From: Herbiconiux flava | GTDB lineage: Bacteria; Actinomycetota; Actinomycetes; Actinomycetales; Microbacteriaceae | Reading direction: 5' to 3' | DNA: 64,000 nucleotides | Assembly (NCBI RefSeq): GCF_013409865.1 | Contig: NZ_JACCBM010000001.1 | Location: forward strand, 248,001-312,000 | Part shown: positions 58,608 through 64,000 of the stretch, piece by piece | How positions within the stretch are numbered: the stretch's first letter is position 1 | How the letters are laid out: each line of letters begins with the position of its first letter | Notes under the pieces: model-generated | What the model was told of the DNA's origin: nothing | Database searches by the model: none | Seen by the model: only the letters and a program-made list of their open reading frames with translations | Translations under genes and position numbers: made by a program

Positions 58608-61600
58608 GCGTGCAGCGGCCGCCTTCCGGTCGCGGCGTCGACGGAGCCACCCGCGGCGGTCGCCCGACTCCCGGCGGAGGCGGCGGCGCTCGCGCGCCCC
58701 CTCGACGAGGTTGTAGAACACCGGCAGCACGATCAGCGTCAGCACCGTCGACGACACCAGGCCGCCGATCACGATGATCGCCAGCGGCTGCGAGATGAAC
58801 CCGCCCTTGCCGGTGAGCCCGACGGCCATCGGCAGCAGCGCGAAGATCGTCGCCAGCGCCGTCATCAGGATGGGCCGGAGCCGTCGGCTCGCGCCCTCCA
58901 CCAGGGCGTCGCGCACGCTGAGACCCCGGGTGCGGTACTGGTTCACGAGGTCGACGAGCACGATGGCGTTCGTCACCACGATGCCCACCAGCATCAGCGC
59001 GCCGATGATCGACGGCACGCCGAGCGGGATGCCCGAGATGACCTGCAGGCCGATGGCGCCGGTCGCGGCGAACGGGATCGACACGAGCAGCAGCAGCGGC
59101 TGCAGGAGGCTCTTGAAGGTCGCCACCATCACCACGTAGACGATCAGGATGGCCACGAGCAGCGCGATGCCGAGCTGCGAGAAGGCGTCCTGCTGGTCGG
59201 TCACCACGCCCCCGACCGCGGCGGTCGCTCCCGCGGGCAGCGACACGTCGGCCAGCGCCTGCGTCACCTCGCCGCTCGCGGTGCCGAGGTCGTCGCTGTT
59301 CGGCGTGACCGAGACGGTGGCCGTGCGCACGCCCTTCTGGGTGGTGATCGTCGACGGCCCGTCGACCACCGAGACGGTGGCGAGCGAGTCCAGTCGCGCG
59401 GGGCCGGCCGCCGTCGGGATGGTCAGCTCGGCGAGCTGCGCCTGGGTGGTGGGCGGGTTCTGGCTGTCGAGGTAGATCGTGTAGTTGGTGTCGTCGATCA
59501 CGATCGAGCCGATGTTCGTCGGCTGCATGGCCTGCGAGACGATGCCGCCCACGGCGACCTCGCTGAGGCCGGCCTGGGCCGCCTTCGCGCGGTCGACCGC
59601 GACCTGCACGAACGGGCGCGAGGCGCTGAGGTTCGAGGAGACCTGCTCGACCGCGCCGAGGTCGGTCATCGCGGCCACGACCGCGTCGGAGGCGGTCGAC
59701 AGGTCGCCCTGGTTCGTCGCCGTGACGTCGATCGCGATGTCGGAGGAGGTGCCGAGGCCGGCGGCGGCCGAGACGCTGATCTCGCCGACGTCGGGGACGG
59801 CCTCGACCTCGCTGCGCACGGTCGACTGCAGCTTCTCCTGGTCGGCGTTCTCGTCGGTGGTGATGTTGTAGGTGATGGAGCTGTCGCCGCCGCCCGAGAA
59901 GGCGTCGCGGAGCGAGGAGCCGCTCGAGCCGATGGTGAGCTGCACGGTCTCGACGCCGTCGATGCCCTCGAGCACCGACTCGACCTCGGTCGCCGCAGCC
60001 GACTGGGCCTCGAGGCTCGAGCCGACCGGCACGGTCTGGGTGACGGTGAGGGTGTTCTGGCCGCTGCCGCCGAGGAAGTTCGTCTTCATCAGCAGGGTCA
60101 GCGGGAGGGTTCCGAGCAGCACCACGATCGCGATCGCGATCGTGACGACGGAGTGCTTCAGCGTCCACGCGATGATCGGGAGGTAGCGGCGCTGCAGCGC
60201 GGTGGGCGGCTCCTCCTCGAGCGCCTTGTGGGCGTTCGGGCGGGCGCGGCGGCGAGACGGCTCGATCAGCGCGACCGCGGTGCCGGGCACGGCGCCCGAC
60301 GCTCCGGCGACGGCGGGGTCGAGCGCGGGATCGTCGACCATCGGCCCGGCGTGGCTGTGCGGTGCCGGTGCGGCCGGTGAGGCAACAGCCTCCTTCGGCT
60401 TCGGCGGGCGGATGAACCAGTACGCGAGCACCGGCACGATCGTGAGCGCGACGAGCAGCGAGGCGAGCAGCGCGATCGTCACCGTGAGCGCGAACGGCCG
60501 GAACAGCTCGCCCGTGGTGTCGCCCACGAAGGCGAGCGGCAGGAAGACCGCGACCGTCGTGATGGTCGAGGCGGTGATCGCGCCCGCCACCTCGCGCACG
60601 GCGTCGACGATCAGCGAGGCGCGGGCGATGCCCGACTCGCGCGGCCCGAGCTCGGCGCCGGCGAGCGACCCGAGGTGCCGCTTGATGTTCTCGATCACCA
60701 CGATGGAGTCGTCGACCACGCGCCCGATCGCGATCGTCAGCGCGCCGAGCGTGATGATGTTGAGCGTGTAGCCGGAGGCCTGCAGCCCGATGAAGGTGAT
60801 CAGCACCGAGGTCGGGATGCTGATCGCGGTGACGAGCGTCGACCGGATCGAGAGCAGGAAGACGAACACCACGAGCACCGCGAACACCAGGCCGAGCAGG
60901 CCCTCGGTCGCCAGCGACTCGATCGACTCCTGGATGAACGGCGCCTGGTCGAACACGATCGTGAACGTCGCACCGGGCAGGTCGGCCTCGAGCTGCGGCA
61001 GCAGGTCGCGCACGCCCTGCGAGACCTCCACCGTGTTGGCGCTCGGCAGCTTGGTGACCGAGACGGTCAGGGCGTCCTGCCCGTTCACCCGCGAGATCGA
61101 GGTCACCGGGTCGTCGGCCAGGGCGACCGTGGCCACCTCACCGATGGTGATCGGGGTGCCGTCGCCGTCGAGGCCGGGCAACGGCAGGTTCGCGATGTCG
61201 TCGGTGCTGGCGAGCTTCGAGCCCGACTGCACGGCGTAGCTCTGCCCGTTCTCGGTGAGCGTGCCGGCGGGGATGAGGCGGCCGTTCGCATCGACGGCGT
61301 CGCTGATGGCGCTCGAGCTCAGCCCGCGCACGGCGAGCGCGGCGGGGTCGGGGGTGATCGTGACGCGCTGGCCGATCTGACCGAGCACCTGCGCCTCGCG
61401 CACACCCTCGACGTCTTCGAGCGACGGCACGGCGGTGGTCTCGAGCTGCTGGGCGAGGGCCTTGGCGTCATCACCCGAGACGGCGATCGAGATGATCGGC
61501 AGGTCGTCGATGCTGCCGCTCAGCACCTGCGGGTCGAGGTCGGCGGGAAGCGTCGACTTGATGCGGTTGATCGCCTGCGTGAGCTTCTGCTCGGCCGTGG

Positions 61601-61907
61601 CGAGGTCGGTGCCGTAGGTGAAGGTCGCCGAGATGATGCTGAGGTTCGTGCTCGACGTGGCACTCGTCGTCTCGAGTCCCTCGACGCCCGCGATCGCGGT
61701 CTCGATCGGCGTCGACACGTCGTCGTTCACGACCTCGGGGCTCGCACCCGGGTAGGTGGTGAGCACGGCGAGCTGCGGGAACTGGATGCTCGGGATGAGC
61801 TCCTGCTTCAGACTCGTCAGGGCCAGCCCGCCGAACACGGCGACGACGATGGTGACGAGCGCGATCAGGGCCCGGTTCTTCATGCTGAGGACGGCGAGGA
61901 AATGCAC
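58605..61907 (-). CDS. RND superfamily efflux transporter, AcrB/MMPL-like
   Basis: 1100 residues from GTG 61907 with GAGAGAGAG upstream. The order is typical for HAE1-RND pumps: N-terminal helix 'ALIALVTIVVAVFGGLALTS', 'IPSIQFPQLAVLTTYPGASP', a porter domain, a six-helix bundle with 'AIGRVVDDSIVVIENIKRH' (helix 4 Asp pair) and a second half with 'MLVGIVVTNAIVLVDLVNQY'. A 100-residue cytoplasmic linker lies in between. Gram-positive cells have no outer membrane, so no TolC partner is expected; no membrane-fusion gene is near. It may move hydrophobic compounds from the membrane outer leaflet. TAGTTA about 55 bases upstream is a possible -10. Confidence 0.92.
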   Translation of the reverse strand: MHFLAVLSMKNRALIALVTIVVAVFGGLALTSLKQELIPSIQFPQLAVLTTYPGASPEVVNDDVSTPIETAIAGVEGLETTSATSSTNLSIISATFTYGTDLATAEQKLTQAINRIKSTLPADLDPQVLSGSIDDLPIISIAVSGDDAKALAQQLETTAVPSLEDVEGVREAQVLGQIGQRVTITPDPAALAVRGLSSSAISDAVDANGRLIPAGTLTENGQSYAVQSGSKLASTDDIANLPLPGLDGDGTPITIGEVATVALADDPVTSISRVNGQDALTVSVTKLPSANTVEVSQGVRDLLPQLEADLPGATFTIVFDQAPFIQESIESLATEGLLGLVFAVLVVFVFLLSIRSTLVTAISIPTSVLITFIGLQASGYTLNIITLGALTIAIGRVVDDSIVVIENIKRHLGSLAGAELGPRESGIARASLIVDAVREVAGAITASTITTVAVFLPLAFVGDTTGELFRPFALTVTIALLASLLVALTIVPVLAYWFIRPPKPKEAVASPAAPAPHSHAGPMVDDPALDPAVAGASGAVPGTAVALIEPSRRRARPNAHKALEEEPPTALQRRYLPIIAWTLKHSVVTIAIAIVVLLGTLPLTLLMKTNFLGGSGQNTLTVTQTVPVGSSLEAQSAAATEVESVLEGIDGVETVQLTIGSSGSSLRDAFSGGGDSSITYNITTDENADQEKLQSTVRSEVEAVPDVGEISVSAAAGLGTSSDIAIDVTATNQGDLSTASDAVVAAMTDLGAVEQVSSNLSASRPFVQVAVDRAKAAQAGLSEVAVGGIVSQAMQPTNIGSIVIDDTNYTIYLDSQNPPTTQAQLAELTIPTAAGPARLDSLATVSVVDGPSTITTQKGVRTATVSVTPNSDDLGTASGEVTQALADVSLPAGATAAVGGVVTDQQDAFSQLGIALLVAILIVYVVMVATFKSLLQPLLLLVSIPFAATGAIGLQVISGIPLGVPSIIGALMLVGIVVTNAIVLVDLVNQYRTRGLSVRDALVEGASRRLRPILMTALATIFALLPMAVGLTGKGGFISQPLAIIVIGGLVSSTVLTLIVLPVFYNLVEGARERRRLRRESGDRRGWLRRRRDRKAAAAR

Positions 61908-61972
61908 GTGGGGGTCTCTCTCTCAGAGGGATCCGGCGCCGGGCAGATGCCTAGGCTCCTTAACTATCCCAC

Positions 61973-62961
<989 letters not shown>

Positions 62962-62965
<4 letters not shown>

Positions 62966-63708
62966 GACGCCGCCCGGATCAGCGCCAGCACGATCTGCGC
63001 CGAGCGCTCGGCGGTGAGCGCGGTGTTGTCGACGTGGTCGGTGGGCGCGTCGTCGGTGGCGAGGTCGGAGATACCGCGCACGGAGGCGAAGCCGAGGCCG
63101 TTCGAGAAGCTGACCTGCGCGATGGCGGAGGACTCCATGTCGACGGCCGCGGCCTCCGGGAAGTCGGTGCGGGCGATCGCGGCGCGGTCGGCGGTGACGA
63201 AGGAGTAGCTCGAGACGATGGGGCCGGTGCGGAGCGCCCAGCCCGCCCCGGCGTCGGGGGCGAGGGAGGCGAGGGCGGCGAGCATCCGCTCATCGGCGTC
63301 GTAGACCGCGGGCATGCCGGGCACCTGGCCGAGGCGGTAGCCGAACACGCGCGCGTCGGCGTCGATGTTGATGTAGGCGCTGCCGACCACCACGTCACCG
63401 GCGGCCACGCCCGCGCCGAGACCGCCCGCGGTGCCCGCCGACAGCACGAGCGGATGCCCGGCCCCCTGCTCGCGTGCCCGCACGATCGCCGTGGTCAGCG
63501 CCGACGCGGCGTTCACGAAGCCGATGCCGCTGTGCACCAGCAGCACGGGGAGGCCGTCGAGCACCACGTGGCGCAGCACGGCCTGGCCGACGCGCTCGCC
63601 GGCCGGCCCCTCCGCCCAACCTTCGGCCCTGGCGAGGAACGGTGCGGCCTCGTCGGCCATGGCGACCTGCACGATGGCGAGGGGGGCGGGGGTGCGCTGC
63701 TCTTCCAT
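62962..63708 (-). CDS. mtnN: 5'-methylthioadenosine/S-adenosylhomocysteine nucleosidase
   Basis: 248 residues. 'LVHSGIGFVNAASALTTAIV', 'LSAGTAGGLGAG', 'AVDMESSAIAQV' (catalytic Glu and ribose-binding residues) and 'VRGISDLATDD' (Asp) are the PNP/MTAN family motifs. It cleaves adenine from MTA and SAH to recycle sulphur and methyl donors. The stop overlaps the corA start by 4 bases. The futalosine hydrolase MqnB is related, but menF/menG in this window show the classical menaquinone route. Confidence 0.9.
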
Positions 63709-63732
63709 CCGAGTGACGCTACCAGCGCCGCT

Positions 63733-64000
63733 CTACTCCGGACGCCGGAACGGCGCGAGATCCCGCCCGTCCCACGCCGCCACCCGCTCGGGCCGCGCCT
63801 CCACCGGGGACTCGACCTGCGCCGGCCGGAGGAGCGCACCCACCAGGACGATGACCGGCAGTGCCAGGAGTGCCGCAGAGAACACCGCCGGAGCGAGGGC
63901 TGCCAGGAGCAGGGCGAGCTGGGCCTCGACGGGATAGACGCAGCCGGTGGACGTGCAGACGCCGCTGTTCCAGAACGTCTGCATCATCGGGTGCGAGGTG
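63733..64000 (-). CDS. Small membrane protein, probably partial at its 5' end
   Basis: The frame is open on the minus strand from the right edge to TAG 63733. Two ATG codons (63987, 63984) could start an 84-residue protein, but no ribosome binding site precedes them and the codons upstream are open to the edge, so I favour a start outside the window. Visible residues are an extracytoplasmic-looking 'TFWNSGVCTSTGCVYPVEAQ' with two Cys, one strong membrane segment ('LALLLAALAPAVFSAALLAL') and an acidic cytoplasmic tail. I do not recognise the family. Confidence 0.5.
   Translation of the reverse strand, partial: TSHPMMQTFWNSGVCTSTGCVYPVEAQLALLLAALAPAVFSAALLALPVIVLVGALLRPAQVESPVEARPERVAAWDGRDLAPFRRPE

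Noticed and set aside
57324..60380. A 3-kb open frame on the plus strand, antisense to the ROK and RND genes
   Set aside because: Spans two genuine minus-strand genes and the gap between them. The translation is low-complexity with no recognisable motif.

Overview
The window is about 70% G+C by eye and reads as a chromosomal segment of a Gram-positive actinobacterium, most likely Microbacteriaceae (genus not determined). Supporting signs are dense operons with 4-base ATGA/GTGA overlaps, many leaderless starts (a TANNNT -10 box 6-7 bases before ATG/GTG), menaquinone genes, lipobox lipoproteins, long disordered N-termini on cell-wall peptidases, and an F420/LLM-type oxidoreductase. I see no insertion sequence, phage gene, CRISPR array or rRNA. 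No gene-free stretch exceeds 300 bases.

Layout. 1-6,014: partial VanZ-like gene, SRPBCC protein, tRNA-Thr and tRNA-Met, GH13 glucosidase, M23 peptidase, inositol-phosphatase and tRNA-Tyr. 6,100-13,500: lytic transglycosylase lipoprotein, YajQ plus a NudK-type Nudix enzyme, a MocR-type regulator overlapping head-to-head with an EamA transporter, ferredoxin-NADP reductase. 12,400-15,600: menaquinone block (polyprenyl diphosphate synthase, menG, menF). 15,600-24,400: secreted and FAS1 proteins, a DMT transporter, two DUF202 proteins, TetR, an agmatine deiminase-amidase operon, and an ECF sigma factor translationally coupled to two Asp23/Gls24-like proteins. 24,500-29,400: an ECF (YkoEDC-like) vitamin transporter whose S component is separated from its ATPase/EcfT by an oppositely oriented M15-like peptidase gene.

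29,478-36,849 looks like one acid-sugar uptake and catabolism regulon: a CUT1 ABC transporter plus lactonase-like amidohydrolase, and, across a deacetylase gene, a FadR-type GntR regulator divergent from an enolase-superfamily enzyme. The two promoter regions share a TGATGTATG element. 36,879-44,174: YdcZ transporter, a DEAD-box helicase with a repeat-rich N-terminus, a monooxygenase-like protein, double-hotdog thioesterase, LLM oxidoreductase, MFS transporter.

44,253-50,040 holds a TetR-controlled export operon: an MMPL transporter carrying a C-terminal degenerate ABC ATPase domain, overlapping a YhgE/Pip protein. This is the most unusual feature of the window. 50,108-58,600: epimerase, DUF1304 protein, and a second sugar system (RbsABC-type ABC transporter split over two strands, Gfo/Idh/MocA dehydrogenase, sugar isomerase/epimerase, ROK regulator). 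58,605-64,000: RND-type exporter, CorA, MTA/SAH nucleosidase and a partial small membrane protein. Start codons were revised where leaderless promoters or Shine-Dalgarno sites decided the matter. All family assignments come from reading motifs, not from searches.
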